Source: Polaromonas sp. SP1 (GTDB lineage: Bacteria > Pseudomonadota > Gammaproteobacteria > Burkholderiales > Burkholderiaceae_C). Taken from it: 64,000 nucleotides of DNA. Shown piece by piece: positions 7,464 through 15,569 of the stretch. The stretch is from NCBI RefSeq assembly GCF_003711205.1, contig NZ_CP031013.1:248001-312000 (forward strand), given 5' to 3'. The notes below the pieces were generated by a model. It searched no databases, was not told the DNA's origin, and saw nothing but the letters and a program-made list of their open reading frames with translations. The stretch's first letter is position 1. The number at the start of each line of letters is the position of its first letter. The translations under genes were made by a program, and so were the position numbers.

Positions 7464-9985
7464 ACGCCGCCAAAGATATTTCCGTCAGCCGCGACGCGGT
7501 GGCCGACCCGGACGTGCGCGAAGCCAACGCCCGTGCCGACAAGGCACCCGCCGCTGACCCCGCTGAAAAAGCCTCGCTGACGCGCAAGCCCGCGCATACG
7601 CAAGCGGCCGGTCGCTCCACCGCGCATGAAAGCGCCCGCGCGCAAGTCGCCGGTGCCGCAACTTATGTCGATGACATTCCCGAAGTGCGCGGCACACTGC
7701 ACGCGGCGCCGATTCTATCGACCGTGGCGCACGGCAAGCTGCTGGGCGTTGACACCACGGCCGCCCTGGCCATGCCGGGTGTGCGCGACGTGATCCTGGC
7801 GCGCGACATTCCGGGCGACCCGGTGCTGGGCAATTTCTCACACGACGAACCGGTGTTTGCGCAAGACACCGTGCAGCACATCGGCCAGGTGATTGGCGTG
7901 GTGGTGGCCGACACCGTGATGCAGGCCCGCAGCGCCGCGCGCAACGTGGTGTGCAAGATCGAACCGCTTCCCGCCATATTGAATGTGCAGGACGCGCTCA
8001 AGGCCGAAAGTTATGTACTGCCGCCGGTGTTTGTCAGACGCGGTGACGCGGCGGCGGCGCTGAAGAAGGCTGCGCACACGCTGCACGGCACACTCGAAGT
8101 CGGCGGCCAGGAACACTTCTACCTGGAAGGCCAGGTCGCCTACGTCGTGCCGCAGGAGCAGCAGCAATGGCTGGTGTATTCCAGCACCCAGCACCCGGGC
8201 GAGATCCAGCACTGGGTGTCGCACGCGCTGGGCATCACCAACAATGCCGTCCGCGTGGAATGCCGGCGCATGGGCGGCGGCTTTGGCGGCAAGGAAACGC
8301 AATCAGGCCAGATGGCGGTGTGGGCCGCCCTTGCCGCGTACAAGCTGCACTGCGCCGTCAAGCTCCGCATGGACCGCGACGACGACTTCATGGTCACCGG
8401 CAAGCGGCACCCGTTTGCGTATGACTATGACGTGGGCTTTGACGACACCGGCCTGCTCACCGGCCTGAAGATCACGATGGCGGTGAACTGCGGCTTCAGC
8501 GCCGACCTCTCGGGCCCGGTGGCCGACCGCGCGATCTTCCATGCCGACAACGCCTACTTTCTGCAAGACGTGGAGATCGCGTCTTACCGCTGCAAGACGA
8601 ATACGCAGAGCAACACCGCCTTTCGCGGCTTCGGCGGCCCGCAGGGCATGATCGTGATCGAGGCCATCATGGGCGACATCGCCCGCACGCTGGGCCTGGA
8701 CCCGCTGGACGTGCGCAAGCGCAACCTGTACAGCGACGAACTGACAAACCCTTCGCCCCTTCGACAAGCTCAGGACAGGCCAGGCTCAGGGCGAAAGGAT
8801 GAAAAAAATGCCGTTCGGGCTGAGCCTGTCGAAGCCCCTCGTCGAAACATGACGCACTACCAGATGAAGGTCGAAGACAACATCCTCGACCCCTTGCTAT
8901 CAAAACTGGAGCAAACGGCCCAATACCGGCAAAGGCGGGAGGCCATTTCGGCATGGAACCAGGGCAGCCCGGTCATCAAGCGCGGCATCGCCCTCACCCC
9001 CGTCAAGTTCGGCATCTCCTTCACCGCCACGCTGTTTAACCAGGCCGGTGCGCTGGTGCATGTGTACACCGACGGCAGCGTGCAGGTAAACCACGGTGGC
9101 ACTGAAATGGGTCAGGGCCTCAACACCAAAGTCGCGCAGATCGTGGCCGACGAATTGGGCGTGCCGTTTTCACAAGTGTTGGCCACCGCCAGCGACACCA
9201 GCAAGGTGCCAAACGCCTCGGCCACCGCCGCATCGGCCGGCACCGACCTGAACGGCCGCGCCGCGCAATATGCCGCGCGCAATGTGCGCGACAACCTGGC
9301 GCAGTTTGTGGCGGGGCTGGACCGCTGCGGCGCGGGCGCCGTTCGATTTGTGTGTGGCGAAAACGGCGGCGAGGTCATCACGCCCGAAGGCACACGCCCC
9401 TTCACTGAAGTCGTCAAGCTGGCGTACGCCAACCGCATCCAGCTGTGGAGCGACGGCTTTTACCGCACACCCAAAATCCACTATGACAAAACCACCCTCA
9501 CCGGCCGGCCGTTTTATTACTTCTCCTACGGCGCCGCCTGCACCGAAGTCGCCATCGACACGCTGACGGGCGAAAGCCGTGTGCTGAAAGTCGACATCCT
9601 GCACGACGTGGGCACCAGCATCAACCCGGCCATCGATATCGGCCAGATCGAAGGCGGCTTCATCCAGGGCATGGGCTGGCTCACCACCGAGCAGCTGGTG
9701 TGGAACGACAAGGGCCTGCTGACCACACACGCCCCCAGCACCTACAAGATCCCCGCTACCGGCGATGTGCCTGAACACTTCAAGGTCGACCTGTGGCCCG
9801 AACCCAACCGCGAAGACAACGTCTTCGGCAGCAAGGCCGTGGGCGAGCCGCCTCTGATGCTGGCGATCAGCGTGTATGAGGCTTTGCGGGATGCGGTGGC
9901 TTCGGTCGCGCGCCCCGGTGAGTGCGTGGTGCTGGAGGCCCCGGCGACGGCCGAGCATGTGCTGAGGGCTTTAACACCGCGCTGA
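7460..9985 (+). CDS. xdhB: Xanthine dehydrogenase large subunit (molybdopterin), with repeat-derived insert
   Basis: 841 aa. Residues 1-55 are a hydrophilic leader, then the aldehyde-oxidase a/b hammerhead domain (ESARAQVAGAATYVDD, about 58) and the Mo-cofactor domains. Visible motifs are QEHFYLEGQ, GGGFGGKETQ, AFRGFGGPQGM and the catalytic Glu loop GEPPLMLA near the C-terminus. It oxidises hypoxanthine/xanthine to urate. Between NLYSDELTN and NMTHYQMKVEDN (about residues 430-464), where family members normally need only a few residues, lies an Arg/Pro/Glu-rich stretch encoded by two inverted copies of the family B repeat. The frame stays open, so the gene looks functional. XdhC, needed for cofactor insertion, is encoded about 11 kb away. 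Confidence 0.95.
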   Translation: MNAAKDISVSRDAVADPDVREANARADKAPAADPAEKASLTRKPAHTQAAGRSTAHESARAQVAGAATYVDDIPEVRGTLHAAPILSTVAHGKLLGVDTTAALAMPGVRDVILARDIPGDPVLGNFSHDEPVFAQDTVQHIGQVIGVVVADTVMQARSAARNVVCKIEPLPAILNVQDALKAESYVLPPVFVRRGDAAAALKKAAHTLHGTLEVGGQEHFYLEGQVAYVVPQEQQQWLVYSSTQHPGEIQHWVSHALGITNNAVRVECRRMGGGFGGKETQSGQMAVWAALAAYKLHCAVKLRMDRDDDFMVTGKRHPFAYDYDVGFDDTGLLTGLKITMAVNCGFSADLSGPVADRAIFHADNAYFLQDVEIASYRCKTNTQSNTAFRGFGGPQGMIVIEAIMGDIARTLGLDPLDVRKRNLYSDELTNPSPLRQAQDRPGSGRKDEKNAVRAEPVEAPRRNMTHYQMKVEDNILDPLLSKLEQTAQYRQRREAISAWNQGSPVIKRGIALTPVKFGISFTATLFNQAGALVHVYTDGSVQVNHGGTEMGQGLNTKVAQIVADELGVPFSQVLATASDTSKVPNASATAASAGTDLNGRAAQYAARNVRDNLAQFVAGLDRCGAGAVRFVCGENGGEVITPEGTRPFTEVVKLAYANRIQLWSDGFYRTPKIHYDKTTLTGRPFYYFSYGAACTEVAIDTLTGESRVLKVDILHDVGTSINPAIDIGQIEGGFIQGMGWLTTEQLVWNDKGLLTTHAPSTYKIPATGDVPEHFKVDLWPEPNREDNVFGSKAVGEPPLMLAISVYEALRDAVASVARPGECVVLEAPATAEHVLRALTPR
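8752..8848. repeat. Family B repeat pair (TTCGACAAGCTCAG type) inside xdhB
   Basis: Two inverted copies of the element (CCTTCGACAAGCTCAG-type, then GGGCTGAGCCTGTCGAAG) separated by about 35 nt, able to form a hairpin. The same unit forms arrays at 33221-33410, 34050-34147 and 63138-63299, all non-coding. Here it is in frame and without stops. Confidence 0.8.
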
Positions 9986-9997
9986 ACACGATGCCCA

Positions 9998-10342
9998 TCA
10001 AGCCTCGCGGTACATCCCCGAGTCGCCGCGCACGCCCAGCTTCTTCCTGAAGGCCTGAATGTCGAAGCCTTCGCTGGCGAGCTGCTTTTCCATGACAACC
10101 CGGGCGGCGGCCACGGCATCGGCGCTGGCCCACTCCACCACCGTCACCACATCGAATTCGCTGCTGTCGCCCGTCTGGGTGAGCACATGCTTTTGCAGGC
10201 AGCCCGGCTGCTCGCCCAGCATGCGCTGGACGTGATGGATCCGCTCGACAAAGGCAGAGATCGATTGCGAGGGCACCACAAATTTGTCGATACGGAATAT
10301 GGAAGCGGAAGTGGCGGTGGGGGCTAAAGATTCGCCTGGCAT
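9998..10342 (-). CDS. ABM-domain (antibiotic-biosynthesis-monooxygenase-like) protein under a SoxR promoter
   Basis: 114 aa. The sequence SIFRIDKFVVPSQSISAFVERIH...QPGCLQK...VVTVVEWASADAV fits the dimeric alpha/beta-barrel ABM/YgiN-like fold. Such proteins include quinol monooxygenases and haem-degrading or merely stress-related members, so the chemistry is not assigned. A good AAGGAG ribosome-binding site sits 8 nt upstream of the ATG. The promoter has a near-perfect SoxR box inside a 19-bp spacer, which makes this a probable direct target of the divergent soxR. It converges with xdhB, 12 nt away. Confidence 0.8.
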   Translation of the reverse strand: MPGESLAPTATSASIFRIDKFVVPSQSISAFVERIHHVQRMLGEQPGCLQKHVLTQTGDSSEFDVVTVVEWASADAVAAARVVMEKQLASEGFDIQAFRKKLGVRGDSGMYREA

Positions 10343-10366
10343 TTGAATAACTCCTTGAAAACCAGG

Positions 10367-10397
10367 AGCTTAAAACCTCAAGTAAAGTTGAGGTCAA
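10367..10397 (-). promoter_or_regulatory. SoxR-dependent promoter (SoxR box in a 19-bp spacer)
   Basis: CCTCAAGTAAAGTTGAGG at 10376-10393 matches the known SoxR operator (CCTCAAGTTAACTTGAGG) at nearly every position. Read on the minus strand it lies between TTGACC (-35) and TAAGCT (-10) with exactly 19 bp of spacer, the overlong spacing that SoxR is known to correct when oxidised. It faces the ABM-domain gene, not soxR. Confidence 0.85.
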
Positions 10398-10431
10398 GCA
10401 TTATCTGAAAAACGCTTGCAAGGAGCTCACC

Positions 10432-10911
10432 ATGACCACCGAACTGGAAGCAGCCGGCTTCTCCCCCACACTCTCCGTCGGCGACATGGCACGCCGCAGC
10501 GGCGTGGCGGTGTCCACGTTGCACTTCTACGAAACCAAGGGCCTGATCAGCAGCACCCGCACCGACGGCAACCAGCGCCGTTATGCGCGCGAGATGCTGC
10601 GGCGCGTGGCCTTCGTGCGCGTGGCGCAGCGGGTGGGCATTGCGCTGGCCGACATCGAGGCGGCCCTGGCCACCCTGCCCGCCAAAGCAGCCCCCAGCCG
10701 CGCGGACTGGGCGCGCCTGTCGGCCGCATGGCGCAAAGACCTGGACGAACGCATGGCGCAGCTGAAAAAACTGCGCGACACGCTGGACGACTGCATCGGC
10801 TGCGGTTGCCTGTCGATCGACAAATGCCGGCTGCGCAATCCGTTTGACAAGCTGGGCGACAAGGGCGCCGGGCCGCAGCGGTTGTTGATAACGCGCCGGG
10901 ATCGGTCCTAG
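10432..10911 (+). CDS. soxR: Redox-sensitive MerR-family activator SoxR
   Basis: 159 aa. A MerR-type winged HTH (VGDMARRSGVAVSTLHFYETKGLI, about residues 16-39) is followed by a dimerisation helix and the 2Fe-2S ligand set Cys121, Cys124, Cys126 and Cys132 (CIGCGCLSIDKC), matching the C-x2-C-x-C-x5-C signature that separates SoxR from other MerR proteins. An AAGGAG ribosome-binding site precedes the ATG. The protein senses redox-cycling compounds and activates 19-bp-spaced promoters; one lies in the 89-bp spacer to the divergent ABM-domain gene. No soxS is present, as expected outside enterics. Confidence 0.95.
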   Translation: MTTELEAAGFSPTLSVGDMARRSGVAVSTLHFYETKGLISSTRTDGNQRRYAREMLRRVAFVRVAQRVGIALADIEAALATLPAKAAPSRADWARLSAAWRKDLDERMAQLKKLRDTLDDCIGCGCLSIDKCRLRNPFDKLGDKGAGPQRLLITRRDRS

Positions 10912-10917
10912 TTTTTC

Positions 10918-11031
10918 TCCCTCTCCCTCGGGGAGAGGGCGGGGGGTGAGGGTCGCGGCCTTTGCAAGCGCTGCGCCATTTTTACCGCCGCCGGGCCCTC
11001 ACCCTAACCCTCTCCCAGGGGGAGAGGGGAT
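10918..11031. repeat. Inverted CCCTCTCCC/CCCTCACCCTAACCC intergenic repeat
   Basis: Two purine/pyrimidine-rich arms in opposite orientation (CCCTCTCCCTCGGGGAGAGGG with GGTGAGGG, then CCCTCACCCTAACCCTCTCCC with GGGGGAGAGGG) around a short GC-rich core. It sits between the convergent soxR and Nramp genes and could end transcription from both. The motif style is widespread between proteobacterial genes; only one copy is visible here. Confidence 0.7.
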
Positions 11032-11046
11032 AAAGAAACAGTCGCC

Positions 11047-12309
11047 CTAAATAAGCGGGTGAAAAAGATCTACCAACATCATCACCACCGCAAACCCCAT
11101 CACCACCACGCCACCCCAGCCAAACCAGGTGGTCTTCAGGCCCGAGGTGAAGTTGCCCATCACCGACTTGCGGCTGGCCAGCAGCATCAGGCCGGCCATG
11201 ATGGGCACGGCCACCACGCCGTTGATCACGGCGCTCCAGTAGAGCGCTTTCATCGGGTCGATGGACGTAAAGTCCATGCCGGTGCCGACCACGGTGGCGA
11301 TGACGATGATGGCGTAGAAACGTTTGGCCTCGTACCAGTGGCGCTCCAGGCCCTCGGGCCAGCCAAAGGCCTCGGCCACGGCGTAAGCCGCGGATGAAGC
11401 CAGCACCGGCACCGCCAGCAAACCGGTGGCGATGATGCCGCCGGCAAACAGCGCAAAGGCAAAGTCGCCGGCCAGCGGCCGCAGGGCCTCTGCCGCCTGC
11501 GCGGCCGAGGTCACGTCATGGATGCCGGCCGCATACAGCACCGCGCCGCCCAGCACCATGATGAAGAAGGCGATGGCGTTGGAAAAAAACATGCCGATAT
11601 AGGTGTCGCGCTTGACGCGGCGCAGGTCGCGGCGGATTTTCTTTTCGGGGCCGATCACGCCGCCCTTCAGCCGCAGCTCTTCCACTTCCTGCGAAGCCTG
11701 CCAGAAGAAGAGATAGGGCGAAATCGTCGTGCCCAGCAGCGCGACGATCATCATCCAGTAGCCCGAAGTCCATTGCAGTTTGGGAATCACCAGGTCATGC
11801 AGCACCTGGGCCCACTGCACCTGCACCAAGAACACGGCAATCACATAGGCAAAAAGAAAGAGCGTCAGCCACTTCAAAATCGGCGCCAGCTTGCGGTAAG
11901 GCACAAACACCTGCAGCAGCACGGTGATGATGCCGAAGGCCACCGCATGAAAGTGGTCGCCGCCGCCCACGGCCAGCTGCAGCGCCTCACCCATCGCGGC
12001 GATGTCGGCCGCGATGTTGATGGTGTTGGCGATCACCAGCAAAAACACCATGCTCATCAAAAAAGCGCGCGGCGTGTGCTCACGCAGATTGGCCGCCACA
12101 CCCTTGCCGGTGACGCGCCCGATGCGCGCGCTCACCAGCTGGATGGCGATCATGAAAGGCAAGGAGAGGAACACCGTCCACAGCAGCCCGGTGCCGAACT
12201 GCGCCCCGGCCTGCGTGTAGGTGGCGATGCCGGAGGGGTCATCATCGGCGGCGCCGGTGACAACGCCTGGGCCGACATGGCGCAGGAAGGAGGGGATGCG
12301 GTTCAACAT
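11047..12309 (-). CDS. Nramp-family transporter of a divergent, Nramp-related branch
   Basis: 420 aa, about 11 hydrophobic segments, LeuT-like fold. TM1 reads DDDPSGIATYTQAGAQFG where classical MntH has a DPGN motif: Asp and Pro are kept, Asn is not. The TM6 region reads TTISPYLFFWQAS where classical Nramp has A-x-x-M-P-H, so the metal-binding Met and the His are missing. Classical Mn/Fe specificity is therefore doubtful; Nramp-related Mg transporters and other branches lack the same Met. Standalone gene, convergent with soxR. NCBI-style annotation would be divalent metal cation transporter. Confidence 0.85.
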   Translation of the reverse strand: MLNRIPSFLRHVGPGVVTGAADDDPSGIATYTQAGAQFGTGLLWTVFLSLPFMIAIQLVSARIGRVTGKGVAANLREHTPRAFLMSMVFLLVIANTINIAADIAAMGEALQLAVGGGDHFHAVAFGIITVLLQVFVPYRKLAPILKWLTLFLFAYVIAVFLVQVQWAQVLHDLVIPKLQWTSGYWMMIVALLGTTISPYLFFWQASQEVEELRLKGGVIGPEKKIRRDLRRVKRDTYIGMFFSNAIAFFIMVLGGAVLYAAGIHDVTSAAQAAEALRPLAGDFAFALFAGGIIATGLLAVPVLASSAAYAVAEAFGWPEGLERHWYEAKRFYAIIVIATVVGTGMDFTSIDPMKALYWSAVINGVVAVPIMAGLMLLASRKSVMGNFTSGLKTTWFGWGGVVVMGFAVVMMLVDLFHPLI

Positions 12310-12387
12310 GGCCGCGAGGCTAACACCGTTTGATGAGGTCAGGCTTAAGCCGGCTGACGGACGGCTTGCAGGGCTAACTTCAGTATT

Positions 12388-12443
12388 AAAACAGCCCGCA
12401 GCTCAATCAATACGTGGGCAAGTAGCTACAAAATCAATAGCAG
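12388..12443. repeat. Family A repeat (partial or degenerate)
   Basis: AAAACAGCCCGCAGCTCAATC...GTGGGCAAGTAGCTAC followed by AATCAATAGC keeps the AGCCC/GGGC pair and the GCTAC...ATAGC end. It lies between the Nramp gene and the oxidase operon, and the rest of 12310-12590 shows nothing else I can name. Confidence 0.5.
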
Positions 12444-12590
12444 ATGCCGAACCGGCCGGCGACCGTGCAGACGAACTGCGGACAAAAGCGTAGGATGGCT
12501 CATCTGCGGCCAGCCCCCGTGGCCCATCGCGGCTCAGGATGCCAGAGGACCTTCGCGCAAGCGCAGCCTTCCCTCAATACCGGAGAAATC

Positions 12591-12671
12591 ATGACCACTG
12601 CATCACGCATGAGCGTCCAAATCTCGCCACCCCGCCTTGCCGCCGGCTTGCACGCTGAAGGAGCCGTGTAA
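12591..12671 (+). CDS. 26-codon leader ORF coupled to the ccoN-like gene
   Basis: Short reading frame MTTASRMSVQISPP...EGAV with a GGAG-containing ribosome-binding site (CGGAGAAATC) just upstream. Its TAA overlaps the ATG of the oxidase gene (TAATG), the classical geometry for translational coupling. It has no membrane segment, so it is not a CcoQ or CcoS equivalent. It could be a regulatory leader peptide or simply an upstream start; expression is unproven. Confidence 0.4.
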   Translation: MTTASRMSVQISPPRLAAGLHAEGAV

Positions 12672-14335
12672 TGGACAGCGCCGTCATCAGCCTCCTGGGC
12701 GCCTTTTTGCTCTCGATCATCGGTCTCTTCGTATTTATCTGGTCGCTGCGCAAAGGGCTGCTGGTCGAAAACCCTGCCGCAGCTTCCGTCATCTTTGCGC
12801 ACGGCGAGATCGGCCAGGTGGACGACCCCGCCCTGCACGACACCGCCCAGGCATCGATGCAAAAAGCGGTGAAAGAAGGCGGCATCAAGACGTACACCGC
12901 CGATGCCGCCGAACTGCTGGACCGCATCACGTCGGACCGCTCCACCGCCTTCCCGGTTTTCATGTTCATCACCTTTGCCTGTATGTGGCTCATCGTGGGC
13001 TCGGTGGCCGGACTGATTTCGTCCATCAAGCTGCATGAACCCGACTGGCTTACCGACTATGCCTGGCTGACCTTCGGGCGCATACGCACCGTGCACCTGA
13101 CCGGCGTGCTCTACGGCTGGATCACCAATGCCGCGCTGGGCATGGTCGTGTGGCTGCTGCCGCGCCTGCTGCGCACACGCCTGTACGGCGCCATCTGGGT
13201 GATGCTGGGCGGCGCGCTCATCAACATGGGCATTGCCGGCGGCATAGGCGCCATCGCGACTGGCTGGAACGACGGCATGGAGTACCTGGAGATTCCCTGG
13301 CAGATCGCGATCTTCATGTTCGCCGGTTTTGCGCTGGTGATCCTGCCGGTGCTGTACACGCTCGTCAACCGCAAGGTGTCGCACCTGTACGTCAGCGTCT
13401 GGTACATGACGGCGGCGCTGCTGTGGATCGCCCTGCTTTTCCTGGTCGGCAAGATGCCCGGCGTGCACACCGGTGTGCAGCAGGCCACCACCAACTGGTG
13501 GTACGGCCACAACGTGCTGGGCCTGTGGTTCACGCCGGTCAGCGTGGGCGCCATCTATTACTTCCTGCCCAAGGTCATAGGCCGGCCGATACGCTCCTAC
13601 AACCTCTCGCTGCTGGGCTTCTGGACGCTGGCGTTTTTCTACGGGCAGGTCGGCGGCCACCATCTCATAGGCGGGCCGGTGCCGGGCTGGCTGATCACGC
13701 TGTCCATCGTGCAGAGCATCATGATGGTGATCCCCGTGATCGCCTTCACCATCAACATGGCCACCACCATGCAGGGGCGCATGCACCTGGCGCGTTATTC
13801 GCCGACGCTGCGCTTCATGATGTTCGGCGGGCTGATGTACCTGGCCTCGTCGTTACAGGGTTCGCTCGAGGCGCTGCGCAGCGTCAACCAGGTCGCCCAC
13901 TTCACCCATTTCACGGTGGCGCACGCGCACCTGGGCGCCTATGCTTTTGTCACCATGGTGCTGTTCGGCGCCATCTACTTCATGATGCCGCGGGTGCTGA
14001 ACTGGGAATGGCCCTATCCGAAACTGATCACGCTGCATTTCTGGCTGGCGGCCGTGGGGGTGATGATTTATTTCGTCGGCCTCACCATAGGCGGCTGGCT
14101 GCAGGGCCTGGCCATGCTGGATGCCACGCAGCCCTTCATGGCCTCGGTCGAGCTGACCCTGCCCTACCTCAAATGGCGGTCCATAGGCGGCAGCCTGATG
14201 GTGCTCAGCCACCTGGTGTTCGTCGGCCACTTCCTGGCGATGGCGCTGCGCTTTGGGCCGGGCCGCGCGGGCGCCGCCCTGTTCTGGCCCAACGACACGC
14301 GCAGCGCGGAACTGGGAGCCCACCATGGAAAATGA
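12671..14335 (+). CDS. cbb3-like haem-copper oxidase subunit I with N-terminal extension
   Basis: 554 aa. From about residue 95 it is a C-family subunit I with about 12 membrane helices. Seen residues include the haem ligand region RIRTVHLTGVLYG, the CuB region WWYGHNVLG and GGHHLIGGPVPGW, a SYNLS tyrosine segment, and the double haem-ligand helix HFTVAHAHLGAYAF. The first 90 residues add a membrane helix (AVISLLGAFLLSIIGLFVFI) and an acidic linker resembling a fused CcoS/CcoQ-like piece. The last codons overlap the ccoO start by 11 nt. It reduces oxygen with electrons from the encoded cytochromes. Nitric-oxide reductase is unlikely because a CcoO follows. Confidence 0.88.
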   Translation: MDSAVISLLGAFLLSIIGLFVFIWSLRKGLLVENPAAASVIFAHGEIGQVDDPALHDTAQASMQKAVKEGGIKTYTADAAELLDRITSDRSTAFPVFMFITFACMWLIVGSVAGLISSIKLHEPDWLTDYAWLTFGRIRTVHLTGVLYGWITNAALGMVVWLLPRLLRTRLYGAIWVMLGGALINMGIAGGIGAIATGWNDGMEYLEIPWQIAIFMFAGFALVILPVLYTLVNRKVSHLYVSVWYMTAALLWIALLFLVGKMPGVHTGVQQATTNWWYGHNVLGLWFTPVSVGAIYYFLPKVIGRPIRSYNLSLLGFWTLAFFYGQVGGHHLIGGPVPGWLITLSIVQSIMMVIPVIAFTINMATTMQGRMHLARYSPTLRFMMFGGLMYLASSLQGSLEALRSVNQVAHFTHFTVAHAHLGAYAFVTMVLFGAIYFMMPRVLNWEWPYPKLITLHFWLAAVGVMIYFVGLTIGGWLQGLAMLDATQPFMASVELTLPYLKWRSIGGSLMVLSHLVFVGHFLAMALRFGPGRAGAALFWPNDTRSAELGAHHGK

Positions 14336-14927
14336 AGTCAAGCTGGCCTCGGGCGCCATGGTGGCGCTGGGCGTTGCCACCGCAGCTCTGGTGGTGATGC
14401 CCTATATGCAGGTGCGCGACATCAAGCCGCCGGCGCAGCTCAAGCCCTACACCAGCGCGCAGTTGCGCGGGCGCGAGGTCTACATCGCCAACGGCTGCGT
14501 CTACTGCCACAGCCAGCAGCCGCGCGACCGCAATTTCGGTCCCGATGCGGAGCGGGGCTGGGGCCGGGCGTCGGTGCCGGGCGATTATTTTTACGACAAG
14601 CCGCACCTGCTGGGCAGCATGCGCACCGGGCCCGACCTCTTCAACATCGGGGTGCGCCAGCCCAGCAAGGACTGGCACCTGGGCCACCTCTACCAGCCGC
14701 GCGCCTACGTGCCCGGCTCCATCATGCCGTCCTACCCCTACCTCTTCGTCGTCAAGGATGCCAAAGACGCCGAAAGCGAGGGCGAAACGCCGCTGGCCCT
14801 GCCGCCGGCCTACGGGCCCAACGTGGGCCAGGTGGTAGTGCCCACGCCGCAGGCACTGGACCTCGTCAAATACCTGCAGGGCCTGAACCACACCTACCCG
14901 GTGCTGCCGCCCGCCCCCAAGCCCTGA
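14325..14927 (+). CDS. ccoO: cbb3-like oxidase subunit II (CcoO-type monohaem cytochrome c)
   Basis: 200 aa. The start at 14325 (MENEVKLASGAMV) gives a normal CcoO N-terminus: one membrane anchor (about residues 8-27, GAMVALGVATAALVVMP) followed by periplasmic cytochrome c. The haem site is CVYCH (about residue 59) and the axial Met is in GSIMPSYPYLF. The motif RDRNFGPDAERGWGRAS is typical of CcoO. It accepts electrons from the soluble or membrane cytochrome c and feeds subunit I. The gene starts inside the preceding one, so translation is coupled. Confidence 0.92.
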   Translation: MENEVKLASGAMVALGVATAALVVMPYMQVRDIKPPAQLKPYTSAQLRGREVYIANGCVYCHSQQPRDRNFGPDAERGWGRASVPGDYFYDKPHLLGSMRTGPDLFNIGVRQPSKDWHLGHLYQPRAYVPGSIMPSYPYLFVVKDAKDAESEGETPLALPPAYGPNVGQVVVPTPQALDLVKYLQGLNHTYPVLPPAPKP

Positions 14928-14944
14928 GCCCACAAGGTGATCCC

Positions 14945-15559
14945 ATGTTGAACGACAACGACAAGACCTCCGAAAGCCGGGCGCAGGAGCGGGAGCAGGC
15001 CGAACCCTCCGAAAAAAGCCAGCCCATCCCGCTGCTCTTCCTGATCGGCGCGGCGGCGCTGGTGCTGTGGGGCGCAGGCTACATCGTGCTGTCCGGCTCC
15101 TTCGGCCGCGCCGACCTCGGCGACAGACGCACCGTGGCGGACCTGTCGGGCCCGGCGGCCCCCGCCGCAGGCGCGTCCGCCAACGGCAAGCAGCTGTTCA
15201 CCGCCAATTGCGCGGCCTGCCACCAGGCCAGCGGCAAAGGGCTCCCGGGGGTGTTTCCGCCGCTGGACGGCTCTGAATGGGTCAACGGCGACGAACGTAC
15301 CGTTGCCAACATCCTGCTGCACGGCGTGACGGGCGAAATCACCGTGATGGGCAGCGCCTTCAAAGGCGCCATGCCGGCGTTCCCGCAACTCAGCGATGCC
15401 GAGCTGGCCGCCGTGGCGAGTTATATCCGCGCCGAGTGGTCGAACAAGGCGGACGCCATCAAGCCCGAGCTGTTTGAAGCCGAACGCAAGGCCGCCACGC
15501 GCACCACGCCGTTCAACGGCGGCGCCGAGCTCAAAGCGCTCACGGCCAAAGCCTCCTGA
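14945..15559 (+). CDS. Membrane-anchored monohaem cytochrome c (takes the CcoP place)
   Basis: 204 aa. A charged N-terminus is followed by one membrane helix (IPLLFLIGAAALVLWGAGYIVL, about residues 28-49) and a class I cytochrome c domain with CAACH at about residue 94 and axial Met in GAMPAFPQLS. A normal CcoP has two haems and about 300 aa; this protein has one CxxCH. In this operon it probably plays the electron-entry role of CcoP. The gap to ccoO is 17 nt. Confidence 0.88.
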   Translation: MLNDNDKTSESRAQEREQAEPSEKSQPIPLLFLIGAAALVLWGAGYIVLSGSFGRADLGDRRTVADLSGPAAPAAGASANGKQLFTANCAACHQASGKGLPGVFPPLDGSEWVNGDERTVANILLHGVTGEITVMGSAFKGAMPAFPQLSDAELAAVASYIRAEWSNKADAIKPELFEAERKAATRTTPFNGGAELKALTAKAS

Positions 15560-15569
15560 AGCCGCCCCG

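Noticed and set aside
12671..14335. Nitric oxide reductase NorB
   Set aside because: A CcoO-type subunit and an SCO copper chaperone follow, and CuB histidines with the SYNLS segment fit a C-family oxidase.
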